Source: Flavobacterium sp. NG2 (lineage in GTDB: Bacteria > Bacteroidota > Bacteroidia > Flavobacteriales > Flavobacteriaceae). From it: a stretch of 64,000 nucleotides of DNA. The notes beneath the pieces were generated by a model. The model had not been told where the DNA came from. It made no database searches and saw nothing but the letters and a program-made list of their open reading frames with translations. The position numbers and the translations under genes are program-made. The stretch spans positions 2,272,001 through 2,336,000 of the forward strand of contig NZ_CP139420.1 of NCBI RefSeq assembly GCF_034119845.1, written 5' to 3'. Shown in pieces: positions 44,203 to 53,636 of the stretch (positions within the stretch are counted from its first letter, which is position 1; each line of letters starts with the position of its first letter).

Positions 44203-44323
44203 CCACAAATTAGCACAAATTCAAAAATGTATTAAATTGAATTACACAAATTTCTAATTAACATCAAAATTATTATCTGCAAAAATCTGCCAAATCTGCG
44301 TGCTTATTTTTTGCACGCAGATT
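44203..44323. repeat. Intergenic repeats between pepT and pyrD (R6)
   Basis: In the gene-free stretch 44041-44558. It contains CCACAAATTAGCACAAAT (44203), a GAATTACACAAATT block, and a hairpin AAATCTGCGTGC / GCACGCAGATTT (44292-44323). Repeated ATCTG...ATCTGTG words continue to about 44470. It is noncoding. Confidence 0.55.
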
Positions 44324-44528
44324 TACACAGATTTTTTTTAATAGAAATATATGATAAACACACATTTAGACAAAGAGTTAGATAGAATTAAAAGGATTCA
44401 CATAGATTTTACGCTATAAAACAAATAAAGAATCTGTGTATATCGGTTAAATTTCTTTTATCTGTGTTCTAATGCGGAATCCAGGATAAAAATTGTTCCC
44501 AACTATTTCTTATTAGGCTAGATAGTAC

Positions 44529-44536
44529 TATTTTTG
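44529..44536 (+). promoter_or_regulatory. -7 element of pyrD
   Basis: TATTTTTG matches TAnnTTTG, 22 bases before the pyrD ATG. Confidence 0.5.
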
Positions 44537-44558
44537 CACCACTTAAAAAAACACATCT

Positions 44559-45578
44559 ATGTATAAGTTACTGTTGCGTCCACTATTGTTTTGTTTTGAT
44601 CCTGAGAAAGTACATTATTTTACGTTTTCATTAGTTCGTTTTACTTCTAGAATTCCAGGATTTAGTAGTTTATATAAATCACTTTATTTAGTAGATGATA
44701 AACGCTTGGAAACAGAAGTTTTTGGGTTGAAATTTAAAAATCCAGTAGGTTTAGCGGCAGGTTTTGACAAGGATGCTAAGTTATACAAGGAGTTGTCCAA
44801 TTTTGGTTTTGGTTTTATCGAAATTGGAACTTTGACACCCAAAGGACAAGAAGGAAATCCTAAAAAACGTTTGTTTCGTTTGAAAGCGGACTCGGCTATC
44901 ATTAACCGAATGGGTTTTAACAACGGTGGAGTTCAAGAAGCAGTAGAGCGCTTAAAATCAAATACAGGTGTGCTTATTGGTGGAAACATTGGTAAAAATA
45001 AATTGACACCAAACGAAGAAGCAACATTGGATTACGAAATCTGTTTTGATGCATTATACGATTATGTGGATTATTTTGTTGTGAATGTGAGTTCGCCAAA
45101 CACGCCTAATTTACGTGCGTTACAAGATAAAGAGCCTTTGACCCAGTTGTTGCAAACGCTTCAAAACAAAAATTTGGCTAAGCCAAAGCAAAAACCAATT
45201 TTGTTAAAAATCGCTCCAGATTTAACAGACGAGCAATTGTTAGACATTATTGATATTGTAAACGAAACTAAGATTGCAGGAGTTATTGCAACCAATACAA
45301 CTATCTCTAGAGAAGGTTTACAATCAGAAAACAAAACTGAAATGGGAGGATTGTCAGGCAAGCCATTGACAAAACGTTCTACTGAAGTGATTCGGTTTTT
45401 ATCTCAAAAAAGTAACAAAGCCTTTCCAGTCATTGGAGTTGGAGGAATTCATTCAGCTGATGATGCTATCGAAAAATTAGAAGCTGGTGCAAGTTTAGTA
45501 CAATTGTATACTGGTTTTATATACGAAGGACCAGCATTAGTAAAAGCTATTAATCAAAAGATTTTGGCTAAAAAATAG
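44559..45578 (+). CDS. pyrD: Dihydroorotate dehydrogenase (quinone)
   Basis: Class 2, membrane-associated enzyme that oxidises dihydroorotate in pyrimidine synthesis. At 339 residues, it has the amphipathic N-terminal helices of the class ([20 protein letters not shown]). FMN-binding segments are [36 protein letters not shown] (with the catalytic Ser) and [13 protein letters not shown]. The substrate-binding Asn motif [10 protein letters not shown] is also present. It is monocistronic. A nested palindromic element follows its stop. Confidence 0.97.
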   Translation: MYKLLLRPLLFCFDPEKVHYFTFSLVRFTSRIPGFSSLYKSLYLVDDKRLETEVFGLKFKNPVGLAAGFDKDAKLYKELSNFGFGFIEIGTLTPKGQEGNPKKRLFRLKADSAIINRMGFNNGGVQEAVERLKSNTGVLIGGNIGKNKLTPNEEATLDYEICFDALYDYVDYFVVNVSSPNTPNLRALQDKEPLTQLLQTLQNKNLAKPKQKPILLKIAPDLTDEQLLDIIDIVNETKIAGVIATNTTISREGLQSENKTEMGGLSGKPLTKRSTEVIRFLSQKSNKAFPVIGVGGIHSADDAIEKLEAGASLVQLYTGFIYEGPALVKAINQKILAKK

Positions 45579-45587
45579 TTTATAAAT

Positions 45588-45800
45588 TATTAACGCGTTG
45601 GGTGTAATTAGTTTTTGATGATGTTTTTTCGTCAGTTCGAGTAAATTTTCAGAAAATGCGAATAGCTTTTTCAGAAAATTTGTATCGAGAACAATAAAAA
45701 CATCTTTAAAAAATGGTTCTCGATACATTTTTTGTTCCGTTTCTCTCCACAAAAAACACTCGAACTGACGTTTTTAATAATTACACCCAACGCGTTAAAT
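45588..45800. repeat. Nested inverted repeat R2, copy 2
   Basis: Three nested arms are visible: outer ATTAACGCGTTGGGTGTAAT with an inverted copy at 45778; middle CGTCAGTTCGAGT (45630) / ACTCGAACTGACG (45758); inner TGTATCGAGAAC / GTTCTCGATACA. The middle and inner arms match copy 1 at 35061, while the outer arm is unique to this copy. Confidence 0.88.
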
Positions 45801-45817
45801 TATTATTATTTACAGAT

Positions 45818-45856
45818 TAAAAAAGGTGTCATTCATAACGAATGACACCTTTTTTA
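45818..45856. terminator. Bidirectional terminator
   Basis: A perfect 15-bp stem AAAAAGGTGTCATTC / GAATGACACCTTTTT, between convergent pyrD and the isomerase-like gene. Confidence 0.87.
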
Positions 45857-45857
45857 G

Positions 45858-46811
45858 TTAAGCTTCTTTCCAAAGTTTTTGGACAGCGTTTAAGTCTTTT
45901 TTCATCGCATCAAAAACTACTTTCGGGTCCACAGTTATTTTTTTATTTCCTTTTTCGGCGCCACCTAAATCATATTCTAGGTGAAGAGATACAGTTGGTT
46001 TTAGTTGGAGTTTTTTTAAAGTTTTGAAATAAGTTTTAAAATCGACCATTCCTTCTCCAATTGGGGTGTCTTGTACGTCCCAAACTCCATTTGTTTTGAC
46101 CCATTTAGTATCTTTCAATACTATGGTTTTAATTTGTGAATGCAGGAGTTCTAAGCCATTTTGCCAAGAATAACCTCCTTCTACAGTGGCGTGACGAATG
46201 TCATATTGGGTTCCGAAAAAATCTTTGTTTGCTGTTTTGAGAATGGTATCTATTTCCCAGAACGAAGCACCAATGGTTCTACCCGCATGGTTCTGATAAC
46301 AACCTATAATATTATGTTTTTGGTTTAATTCACTCAGTTTTTTGATTTCCTCTTGGTAATGGAGGAGGTCATTTTGCATGTTTCCGTTTTCGGTATATTT
46401 AAACCAATTGGTTCTGTAGTATTTTATTTTTTCTTTCCCTGCCGCTTCTATAATTGCAGTATCTAACGGATTGTTAGCACTTTCAATTGATGTGGTAATC
46501 ATTGAGCAGTTAGAACCAGCTCTTTTGATATCTCTTATCGCTTTTGGCAAGTCGGTTGTAACTGATTCTGGTTCAATATGTCCTTTTGGACGTACAGTTA
46601 AATCTAAACCAGCAAAACCTAATTCGGCAGCAATTTCGCCAGCTTTATAATAATCTAAAAACTGTAAATGTTTTGAAAAAATATTTACCGAAAGTCCCTC
46701 TTCATGAGTCAGACTTTGCGAGAAAGCATCAAATGGAAAATTCAAGAAAGGAATCGCTGCAGTTGTTAAGGCAGTTTTTTTTATAAAATCACGTCTGTTA
46801 GTTGTGCTCAT
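45858..46811 (-). CDS. Exported sugar phosphate isomerase/epimerase-family protein
   Basis: A 317-residue xylose-isomerase-like TIM-barrel protein. The N terminus is a Tat-type signal (NRRDFIKKTALTTAAIPFL), so it is probably exported folded. Metal-ligand candidates in the barrel are QNHAGRTIG, QYDIRHATVEGG, and HLEYDLGG. The family covers sugar isomerases, epimerases and inosose dehydratases. The substrate is unknown. It is transcribed alone, with a bidirectional terminator at its 3' end. Confidence 0.85.
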   Translation of the reverse strand: MSTTNRRDFIKKTALTTAAIPFLNFPFDAFSQSLTHEEGLSVNIFSKHLQFLDYYKAGEIAAELGFAGLDLTVRPKGHIEPESVTTDLPKAIRDIKRAGSNCSMITTSIESANNPLDTAIIEAAGKEKIKYYRTNWFKYTENGNMQNDLLHYQEEIKKLSELNQKHNIIGCYQNHAGRTIGASFWEIDTILKTANKDFFGTQYDIRHATVEGGYSWQNGLELLHSQIKTIVLKDTKWVKTNGVWDVQDTPIGEGMVDFKTYFKTLKKLQLKPTVSLHLEYDLGGAEKGNKKITVDPKVVFDAMKKDLNAVQKLWKEA

Positions 46812-46957
46812 GATGGCAAGTTTTAAAATTGGTTAACCAAAAATAGTTAATATTTAGGCCAAAGCCAATAATAAAATCAATTCTTTATTAGGGTAGGTTG
46901 TTAAGAAAAACGGATATTTGTATTTTTTATAGATAATTCCAGTTTATACACGCCATT

Positions 46958-47872
46958 ATGATTAACATTATTATCATTTTTGCTTTTTTGATACTAGGAA
47001 TAGTATTGCAAAATGTAAAGAAGTTTCCTGTTTTAGACACTTATAAACTATTTAATAAAATAGTAGTAACGATTTGTTTGCCTGCTATTGTATTGTATTA
47101 TATACCCAAATTGACTTGGAGCAATGAACTTTTATATCCTATTGGAGGAGCATGGATCGGTTTTATAGTTGCCTTTATGTTGTTTTATTTTTTAGGAAAA
47201 AAATGGGGGTGGTCAAATAAATTGATTGGATGTTTAGTACTTACGGCTGGTTTAGGGAACACTTCTTTTTTGGGATATCCAATAATAAGTGCATTGTATG
47301 GGGAGCAAGGTTTGAAGATGGCTATATTGTTTGATCAACCAGGTACGGTGGTTGTACTCTCTACTTTGGGGATTTTTATAGCGACTTATTTTTCAAAAGA
47401 TAATTTGAAACCAATTCAAATGTTGGTTCGAGTTTTTAAATTTCCACCTTTTGTTTTTTTTATAATTGCCTGTATGCTTAATGTTTTTGATGTTGTTTTA
47501 AATGATGGCGTTCAGATGGTTTTAAAAGGTTTAGGTAGTATTATGGCGCCTTTAGCGCTAACCTCTGTTGGGTTGCAATTGCGTTTTGAGAGCAAAAGTC
47601 AACATTGGAAGTTTTTAAGACTTGGACTTTTGTATAAATTAATATTGACACCCGCTTTGATTTATGTGTTGTTTGTATTGATATTGAACCAAAAATCTGC
47701 GATGATTAACGTGGTATTAATGGAGTCGGCTATGGCATCAAATATTACAGCGAGTATCTTAGCGGCAAGTTATGGCTTAAAGCCTCGATTGGCGAGTATG
47801 ATGATTGGTTATGGAATTCCAATATCATTTATTACCTTGATTTTTTGGTATTTCATAGGGGAGTTTATTTGA
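46958..47872 (+). CDS. AEC-family permease
   Basis: A 304-residue inner-membrane carrier of the auxin efflux carrier family, with about ten hydrophobic segments in two inverted halves. Motifs include TAGLGNTSFLGYPIISALYG in the first half and VVLMESAMASNITASILAA in the second. Bacterial members move organic acids such as malate. The substrate is unknown. It is divergent from the TIM-barrel gene and 98 bp upstream of the peroxiredoxin gene. Confidence 0.88.
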   Translation: MINIIIIFAFLILGIVLQNVKKFPVLDTYKLFNKIVVTICLPAIVLYYIPKLTWSNELLYPIGGAWIGFIVAFMLFYFLGKKWGWSNKLIGCLVLTAGLGNTSFLGYPIISALYGEQGLKMAILFDQPGTVVVLSTLGIFIATYFSKDNLKPIQMLVRVFKFPPFVFFIIACMLNVFDVVLNDGVQMVLKGLGSIMAPLALTSVGLQLRFESKSQHWKFLRLGLLYKLILTPALIYVLFVLILNQKSAMINVVLMESAMASNITASILAASYGLKPRLASMMIGYGIPISFITLIFWYFIGEFI

Positions 47873-47970
47873 TTTTACTCGCTCGTATTTAGTTGTTATT
47901 TGTGAAACAGATGGCAAGATTTTTCGTTTTTTTTGACTAAATTTAGTGAAAATTAAAAACTAAAATCATC

Positions 47971-48609
47971 ATGGCAACAATACGTTTAGGAGATACAGCT
48001 CCTGATTTTCAGGCAGAAACTACAATGGGTACCGTAAAATTCCACGATTGGCTGGGCGATTCATGGGGGGTACTATTTTCACATCCGTCTGATTTCACTC
48101 CTGTTTGTACTACCGAATTAGGGACAGTGGCAAATTATTTTCCAGAGTTTGCTAAAAGAAATACAAAAGTTATAGCTTTGAGTGTAGACGGTTTAGAATC
48201 ACATATGAATTGGATTAAAGACATTGAAGAAACTCAAAATGTAAAATTACAATATCCAATTATTGCTGACGAAAGTAAAGAAGTCGCCAATTTATATGAT
48301 ATGATTCATCCCAATGCTAATGATACATTTACTGTTCGTTCAGTTTTTATTATAGGTTCTGATAAAAAAGTGAAATTGATATTGACTTATCCTGCTTCAA
48401 CGGGACGTAATTTCGACGAGTTGTTGCGTGTAATTGATAGTTTACAGCTTACAGCAAACTACAGTGTTGCCACGCCAGCTAACTGGAAAGACGGTCAAGA
48501 TGTTGTAATTTCACCTTCAATACCAGACGAAGATATTCCTGCTAAATTTCCAAAAGGATTTAATCGCATTAAGTATTATCTAAGAATGACACCACAGCCT
48601 AATAAATAA
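47971..48609 (+). CDS. 1-Cys peroxiredoxin (Prx6 type)
   Basis: A 212-residue cytoplasmic peroxidase that reduces hydrogen peroxide and alkyl hydroperoxides. The peroxidatic Cys is in SDFTPVCTTELG near residue 48. No other Cys is found, so it is a 1-Cys enzyme of the Prx6/AhpC-TSA group. The C-terminal segment (WKDGQDVVISPSIPDE, KYYLRMTPQP) is typical of Prx6 and extends past the usual AhpC end. It is separated from the convergent Nudix gene by an inverted repeat. Confidence 0.94.
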   Translation: MATIRLGDTAPDFQAETTMGTVKFHDWLGDSWGVLFSHPSDFTPVCTTELGTVANYFPEFAKRNTKVIALSVDGLESHMNWIKDIEETQNVKLQYPIIADESKEVANLYDMIHPNANDTFTVRSVFIIGSDKKVKLILTYPASTGRNFDELLRVIDSLQLTANYSVATPANWKDGQDVVISPSIPDEDIPAKFPKGFNRIKYYLRMTPQPNK

Positions 48610-48632
48610 TTTTGTTTGGGACTGTAAGATAT

Positions 48633-48698
48633 TAAGGTTCTGAGGTGCTAAGTTTTTTATAAGGTCGTTGCCTTAGAACCTTAGCACCACAGAGCCTT
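48633..48698. terminator. Inverted repeat between convergent genes
   Basis: AAGGTTCTGAGGTGCTAAG (48633) and CTTAGCACCACAGAGCCTT (48680) pair with two mismatches, and a T run follows the left arm. The left arm is nearly identical to 16053-16071 in the thr operon. It can serve as a bidirectional terminator. Confidence 0.65.
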
Positions 48699-48700
48699 TT

Positions 48701-49282
48701 TTAAACTAGATTATTAATCTTAGCATACTGTAACAACATAATAGTCTTAGCGTCTCTAATCTCTCCTGTCGCAATCATATCGTAAGCTTTATCAAAAGGC
48801 CATTCAATCACTTCGATTTCTTCTTGTTCGTGTTCTAGACCACCACCTTCACTAACTTTCATGCTTGCGTCATACTCGCCAATAAAAAGGTGTAAAGTTT
48901 CGGTTACGGCTCCTGGAGTCATAAAGGCTTCCATTATTTTTTGAACTGATTTTATTCGATATCCTGTTTCTTCCTCGGTCTCGCGAATGATGCATTCTTC
49001 GGGATGGTCTTGATCTAATAAACCAGCACAAACCTCAATCATCATTCCAGTAGGATTTCCATTGTAATAGGTAGGAAGTCTAAATTGACGCGTTAAGACA
49101 ACTGTTTTTTGTGCTTTGTTGTATAGTAAAATTCCAGCGCCATTTCCACGATCATAAACTTCTCTTTTTTGAGTAATCCAGTTACCATCTTTTTTTTGAT
49201 AGTCAAAAGTAACTTTGTTAAGTAAATACCAATCGTCAGAAAGGATTTCCGTTTTTTTAATTTTAAATTCGGGGTTTCTCAT
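48701..49282 (-). CDS. Nudix hydrolase (GDP-mannose pyrophosphatase-like)
   Basis: A 193-residue Nudix enzyme resembling NudK/ADP-sugar pyrophosphatases. The Nudix box is CIIRETEEETGYRI (REtEEETG core), following CAGLLDQDHPEE. The N-terminal strand pair KKTEILSDDWYLLNKVTFDY is shared with NudK, as is the later FIGEYDASMKVSEGGG. It cleaves nucleotide sugars; the exact substrate is uncertain. It lies on the minus strand downstream of purA, separated from it by a terminator. Confidence 0.88.
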   Translation of the reverse strand: MRNPEFKIKKTEILSDDWYLLNKVTFDYQKKDGNWITQKREVYDRGNGAGILLYNKAQKTVVLTRQFRLPTYYNGNPTGMMIEVCAGLLDQDHPEECIIRETEEETGYRIKSVQKIMEAFMTPGAVTETLHLFIGEYDASMKVSEGGGLEHEQEEIEVIEWPFDKAYDMIATGEIRDAKTIMLLQYAKINNLV

Positions 49283-49299
49283 GAGAAATATTATAAGTC

Positions 49300-49328
49300 A
49301 AAAAAAACGCTCTGAAAAACAGAGCGTT
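49300..49328 (-). terminator. Terminator of purA
   Basis: Minus-strand stem AACGCTCTG / CAGAGCGTT with a 5-base loop, then eight T. It precedes the Nudix gene by 18 bp. Confidence 0.88.
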
Positions 49329-49334
49329 GATTTA

Positions 49335-50606
49335 TTATTTTAGAATTGTTTGTTTTCTGTCTGGACCTACCGAAACAATTTTAATAGGCACTTCAACTTC
49401 TTTTTCAATGAACTCAATATATTCTTTTAGTTCAACTGGTAACTCATCGTAAGTAGTCATTCCAGTTAAGTCTTGTTTCCATCCTTTAAACTCTTTGTAT
49501 ACAGGAGTTACATTTTCTGGCTCAATGTTGTAAGGGAAGTGTGCAATATTTTGTCCTTTGTAGTTGTACTCAGTACAAACTTTTAAAGTTTCAAAACCAG
49601 AAAGTACATCGCCTTTCATCATCATTAATTGGGTTACTCCATTTACTTGTACAGCATATTTTAAAGCAACTAAATCCAACCAACCACAACGTCTTTGTCT
49701 ACCAGTAACCGAACCAAATTCGTTACCCACTTTAGCCATAGTAGAGCCATCTTCGTCAAAAAGTTCAGTTGGGAAAGGACCACTACCTACACGAGTAGTG
49801 TATGCTTTGAAAATTCCATAAACTTCTTTGATTTTGTTAGGAGCAATTCCTAAACCAGTACAAGCTCCAGCAGCAGTAGTGTTAGAAGATGTTACAAATG
49901 GATAGGTTCCAAAGTCAACATCTAATAAAGAACCTTGAGCACCTTCACATAAGATAGACTTACCTGATTTTTGAGCTTGGTGCATGTATTCTTCACTGTC
50001 GATAAAGTCTAATTTTTTGATTTCTTCGATAGATTCAAAAAACTCAGCTTCCAATTCTTCTAAGTTGTATTCTAATTCAACACCGTAGAATTTAATCATA
50101 GCCTCGTGCTTGTCAGCAAGTGAACGGTATCTTTCTTTAAAATCTTCTAGTTCAATGTCACCCACTCTAAGTCCGTTTCTACCTGTTTTGTCCATATACG
50201 TTGGACCAATACCTTTAAGAGTAGAACCAATTTTAGCTTTTCCTTTCGAAGCTTCAGAAGCTGCATCAAGCAAGCGGTGAGTAGGTAAAATTAAGTGTGC
50301 TTTTCTTGAAATGATTAATTTAGCTTTAATGTCAATATTGAATTTAGCTAAACCTTCAATTTCTTTTTGGAAAACAACTGGGTCAATAACGACACCGTTT
50401 CCAATTACATTAACCGCTGATTTATGGAAAATTCCAGAAGGAATGGTTCTTAATACGTGTTTAATTCCGTCAAACTCTAAAGTATGTCCTGCATTTGGAC
50501 CTCCTTGGAAACGGGCAATAATATCGTAATTTGAGGTAAGAACATCAACAATTTTTCCTTTTCCTTCATCTCCCCATTGTAATCCTAATAATAAATCTAC
50601 GGTCAT
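49335..50606 (-). CDS. purA: Adenylosuccinate synthetase
   Basis: Joins IMP and aspartate using GTP, the first committed step to AMP. At 423 residues it has the family's opening LLLGLQWGDEGKGKIVD with the catalytic Asp and GTP loop. The catalytic His is in GGPNAGHTLEFDG. Further motifs are GSTLKGIGPTYMDK, EGAQGSLLDVDFGTYPFVTS and GSVTGRQRRCGWLD. It lies between fur (82 bp upstream) and the Nudix gene on the minus strand. Confidence 0.98.
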   Translation of the reverse strand: MTVDLLLGLQWGDEGKGKIVDVLTSNYDIIARFQGGPNAGHTLEFDGIKHVLRTIPSGIFHKSAVNVIGNGVVIDPVVFQKEIEGLAKFNIDIKAKLIISRKAHLILPTHRLLDAASEASKGKAKIGSTLKGIGPTYMDKTGRNGLRVGDIELEDFKERYRSLADKHEAMIKFYGVELEYNLEELEAEFFESIEEIKKLDFIDSEEYMHQAQKSGKSILCEGAQGSLLDVDFGTYPFVTSSNTTAAGACTGLGIAPNKIKEVYGIFKAYTTRVGSGPFPTELFDEDGSTMAKVGNEFGSVTGRQRRCGWLDLVALKYAVQVNGVTQLMMMKGDVLSGFETLKVCTEYNYKGQNIAHFPYNIEPENVTPVYKEFKGWKQDLTGMTTYDELPVELKEYIEFIEKEVEVPIKIVSVGPDRKQTILK

Positions 50607-50688
50607 TTTAATTTCTTTATTTAATCGTTAATTCGTTTTGGTGGTTAAATTCAATTCGGTTTAACCGTTTTATATAAACTAAATATTT

Positions 50689-51195
50689 TTAATTGTTTTC
50701 TTCTTCTTCTTCTTCTTTTGGTTCGTCTGTTTTAGGCTTTCTTTTGGTGCCGTAAAAATACAGGGAATGATTGGTTATTTCTACATCAAAAATATCTTCG
50801 ATTGTTTTTTTAATCGTTTGGATTCTAGGGTCGCAAAATTCGACAACTTCACCAGTATCCGTCATGATAAGGTGATCGTGCTGTTTGTCAAAATATGACT
50901 TTTCGTAATGTGCTTGATTTTGTCCAAATTGATGTTTGCGGACTAAAGCACAGTCTAGTAACAATTCAATAGTATTGTATAGAGTCGCTCTACTCACACG
51001 ATAGTTTTTGTTTTTCATTTTGATGTACAAGTTTTCTACATCAAAATGTTCTTCACTTTCGTATATTTCCTGAAGGATAGCATAACGTTCTGGCGTTTTT
51101 CTATGTCCTTTGTTTTCAAGATACATTGTAAAAACATTTTTTACAATTTCTTGGTTTTTGTTGTTATCTGTGGAAATGAGTGTCATATTCGGCAA
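50689..51195 (-). CDS. Fur-family transcriptional regulator
   Basis: A 168-residue ferric/peroxide-type repressor. The winged-helix DNA-binding domain spans about residues 15-95, with the recognition segment [17 protein letters not shown]. The dimerisation domain keeps [15 protein letters not shown] with its metal-binding His residues. The CxxC structural zinc site of most Fur and PerR proteins is absent: [13 protein letters not shown] stands where LICxxCG is expected. The C-terminal 25 residues are acidic (EEEEEENN), encoded by a GAA-type microsatellite at about 50698-50718. It is upstream of purA and downstream of the relA/spoT gene on the minus strand. Metal specificity is not assigned. 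Confidence 0.87.
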   Translation of the reverse strand: MPNMTLISTDNNKNQEIVKNVFTMYLENKGHRKTPERYAILQEIYESEEHFDVENLYIKMKNKNYRVSRATLYNTIELLLDCALVRKHQFGQNQAHYEKSYFDKQHDHLIMTDTGEVVEFCDPRIQTIKKTIEDIFDVEITNHSLYFYGTKRKPKTDEPKEEEEEENN

Positions 51196-51297
51196 AGATA
51201 AATTATTATTTTAATAGTTGTAAGGATAAAATTTAATTTTGTGAAAAATGAGACATTTAATCATCAAACGTGGTTTTATGGCAATCGAGCTTATCTT

Positions 51298-53517
51298 TTA
51301 GTTAGTATATACTCGAGTAACTTTGTCTACTCCGTCTATTTTTTTAATATTGTCTATTAGTTTTTTTAAGATACTGTTATTTTGAACGATAACAATCACT
51401 TGCCCCTTGAAAAGTCCTGCGTCTCCACTCAATGAAATACTTTGGATATTTACATTCATATTGTTTGAGATAACTTTGGTTAATTCATTGGTTAGTCCTT
51501 TTGTATCCATTCCGGTGATGTTAATCATAGCTTTAAATTCTTGACGAGTGGAGTCAATCCATTTAGCGGGCATGATTCTATAAGCGTAGTTAGACTGTAA
51601 GGCTATTGCATTAGGACAATCCTTTTTGTGTACTTTGATTCCGTCGTTAATGGTCACGAAACCAAAAACTTGGTCTCCAGGTATTGGGTTACAACAAGTA
51701 GATAGTTTATAGTCGAGTTTGTCTTGCTCTTTACCAAAAACCAACATATCATAATTATTATTCAATATTTGTTTATGAATCTCAGTATTGGTCGTTTTTT
51801 CCGAGCGCTTGATTTTGTTTTTAAAGAAATTGATTAATGTATTCCCTTTTTGAGCGGCATAATCTTTTAGTTGTTGGTTTTCAATCGAACCTACACCTAC
51901 ACGATAGAATAAATCTAAACTTGTCTTAAGATTGAAAAAATTAACCAATTCATTTATGCTCGTTTCATTAAGAGTGACTTTTAGATGTTTTAGTTTACGA
52001 GTAAGTAATTCTTTACCGTGCTCAGCAATTTTTTTGGTATTTTCGTTTAATACGTTTCGTATTTTGTTTTTAGCTCTTGAAGTCGTTACGTAATCAAGCC
52101 AGTTAACCGTTGGTTTTTGGTTTGGAGACGTAATTATTTCGACCTGATCACCACTTTTTAATTCGTAATTTAAAGGAACTAATTTACCATTTACTCGAGT
52201 TCCTCTCGTTTTTATCCCAATTTCAGAATGTATTGCAAAAGCAAAATCTAATGAAGTAGCTCCTTTAGGTAATGATTTGATGTCTCCTTTTGGTGTAAAG
52301 ATGTATATTTCTTTAGAATATAAATTCATTTTGAAATCTTCGACAAAATCAACCGCATTGGATTCTGAATTCTCGATTGCCTCACGTAATAAATTTAGCC
52401 ATACATCTAAGCCGTGCTCTTCAGTATCCCCATTTTTATATTTATAATGCGCTGCATACCCTTTTTCGGCAATTTCGTCCATTCGTTCACTTCGCACTTG
52501 TATTTCAACCCAGCGCCCTTTTGGTCCCATTACGGTGATGTGCAGGGCTTCGTAACCGGTTGATTTAGGGGAGGAAATCCAGTCGCGCAAACGGCTTGGA
52601 CTTGGTCTGTAATGATCTGTTACGATAGAATAGATTTTCCAAGCTAGAAATTTTTCATCATGCGGATTTGATTTATAGACAATACGTAAAGCAAACTTAT
52701 CGTATACCTCGTCAAAAGAAACATTTTGACTTTTCATTTTTTTATGAATAGAGTATATCGATTTGGGACGACCTTTTATGATATAGTCAATATTTTCCTC
52801 GTTGAGTGTTTTTTTTAGTACTTCCGAGATGTCTCTGATGTAGGCGTCTTGTTGCTCTTTGGTTTCCTTTATTTTACTTGCAATTTCATTGTAAATTACT
52901 GGTTCGGTATATTTTAAACCTAAATCTTCTAGTTTCGTTTTGATATTATAAAGTCCCAAACGATGCGCTAAAGGTGCATAAATGTATAAGGTTTCTGAGG
53001 CTATTTTTTCTTGCTTGTAATCATCCATAGAGTCCATCGTTTGCATATTGTGGAGTCTATCGGCTAGTTTAATTAAGATTACACGAACATCATCGTTTAG
53101 CGTAAGAATCATTTTGCGGAAATTTTCCGCTTGCATTGAAACCTTTGTGTCTTTTTGAACCAAAGAAATTTTAGTCAAACCTTCGACAAGTTGCGCAATT
53201 TTTGGAGTAAATAATTTTTCAATATCTTCGACTGTAATTGGAGTGTCTTCGACCACATCATGCATTAATGCAGCAGCAATTGAATTGGCACCTAAACCAA
53301 TTTCAGATGCAACAATTTTAGCAACAGCTATAGGATGAAAAATATAAGCTTCGCCTGATTTTCGGCGTTGATCTTTATGAGCATCAACAGCTACATCAAA
53401 GGCTTTACGAATCAATTTCTTGTCATCATTCGTTAAGGTTTGGTAGCTGATGCGAAGTAATTCTTTATATTCTTGCGCTATTGCTTTGTTCTCTTTTTCA
53501 ATATCAATTTCTATCAT
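51298..53517 (-). CDS. RelA/SpoT-family (p)ppGpp synthetase/hydrolase
   Basis: A 739-residue bifunctional Rel-type enzyme of the stringent response. In order: HD hydrolase domain with HDVVEDTP (residues 50-200), synthetase domain with RPKSIYSIHKKM and GYEALHITV (about 240-370), TGS domain (IYIFTPKGDIKSLPKGATSL), helical region with CCNPIPGDQVFGF, and C-terminal ACT domain (VNIQSISLSGDAG). Both catalytic domains look complete. Hydrolase residues RFxxHP variant and HD are present (HPIAVAKIVA, HDVVED). Confidence 0.97.
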   Translation of the reverse strand: MIEIDIEKENKAIAQEYKELLRISYQTLTNDDKKLIRKAFDVAVDAHKDQRRKSGEAYIFHPIAVAKIVASEIGLGANSIAAALMHDVVEDTPITVEDIEKLFTPKIAQLVEGLTKISLVQKDTKVSMQAENFRKMILTLNDDVRVILIKLADRLHNMQTMDSMDDYKQEKIASETLYIYAPLAHRLGLYNIKTKLEDLGLKYTEPVIYNEIASKIKETKEQQDAYIRDISEVLKKTLNEENIDYIIKGRPKSIYSIHKKMKSQNVSFDEVYDKFALRIVYKSNPHDEKFLAWKIYSIVTDHYRPSPSRLRDWISSPKSTGYEALHITVMGPKGRWVEIQVRSERMDEIAEKGYAAHYKYKNGDTEEHGLDVWLNLLREAIENSESNAVDFVEDFKMNLYSKEIYIFTPKGDIKSLPKGATSLDFAFAIHSEIGIKTRGTRVNGKLVPLNYELKSGDQVEIITSPNQKPTVNWLDYVTTSRAKNKIRNVLNENTKKIAEHGKELLTRKLKHLKVTLNETSINELVNFFNLKTSLDLFYRVGVGSIENQQLKDYAAQKGNTLINFFKNKIKRSEKTTNTEIHKQILNNNYDMLVFGKEQDKLDYKLSTCCNPIPGDQVFGFVTINDGIKVHKKDCPNAIALQSNYAYRIMPAKWIDSTRQEFKAMINITGMDTKGLTNELTKVISNNMNVNIQSISLSGDAGLFKGQVIVIVQNNSILKKLIDNIKKIDGVDKVTRVYTN

Positions 53518-53636
53518 AACTTGAAGTGTTCAATTTTTAAAAATAAGGATAAGTTAGCATATATGCAAGCTATAGATAATCCGTATTGGTGTTATTTTTA
53601 AAGGGGATTAATCGTTGAAAAAATAGTAGACTAAGA

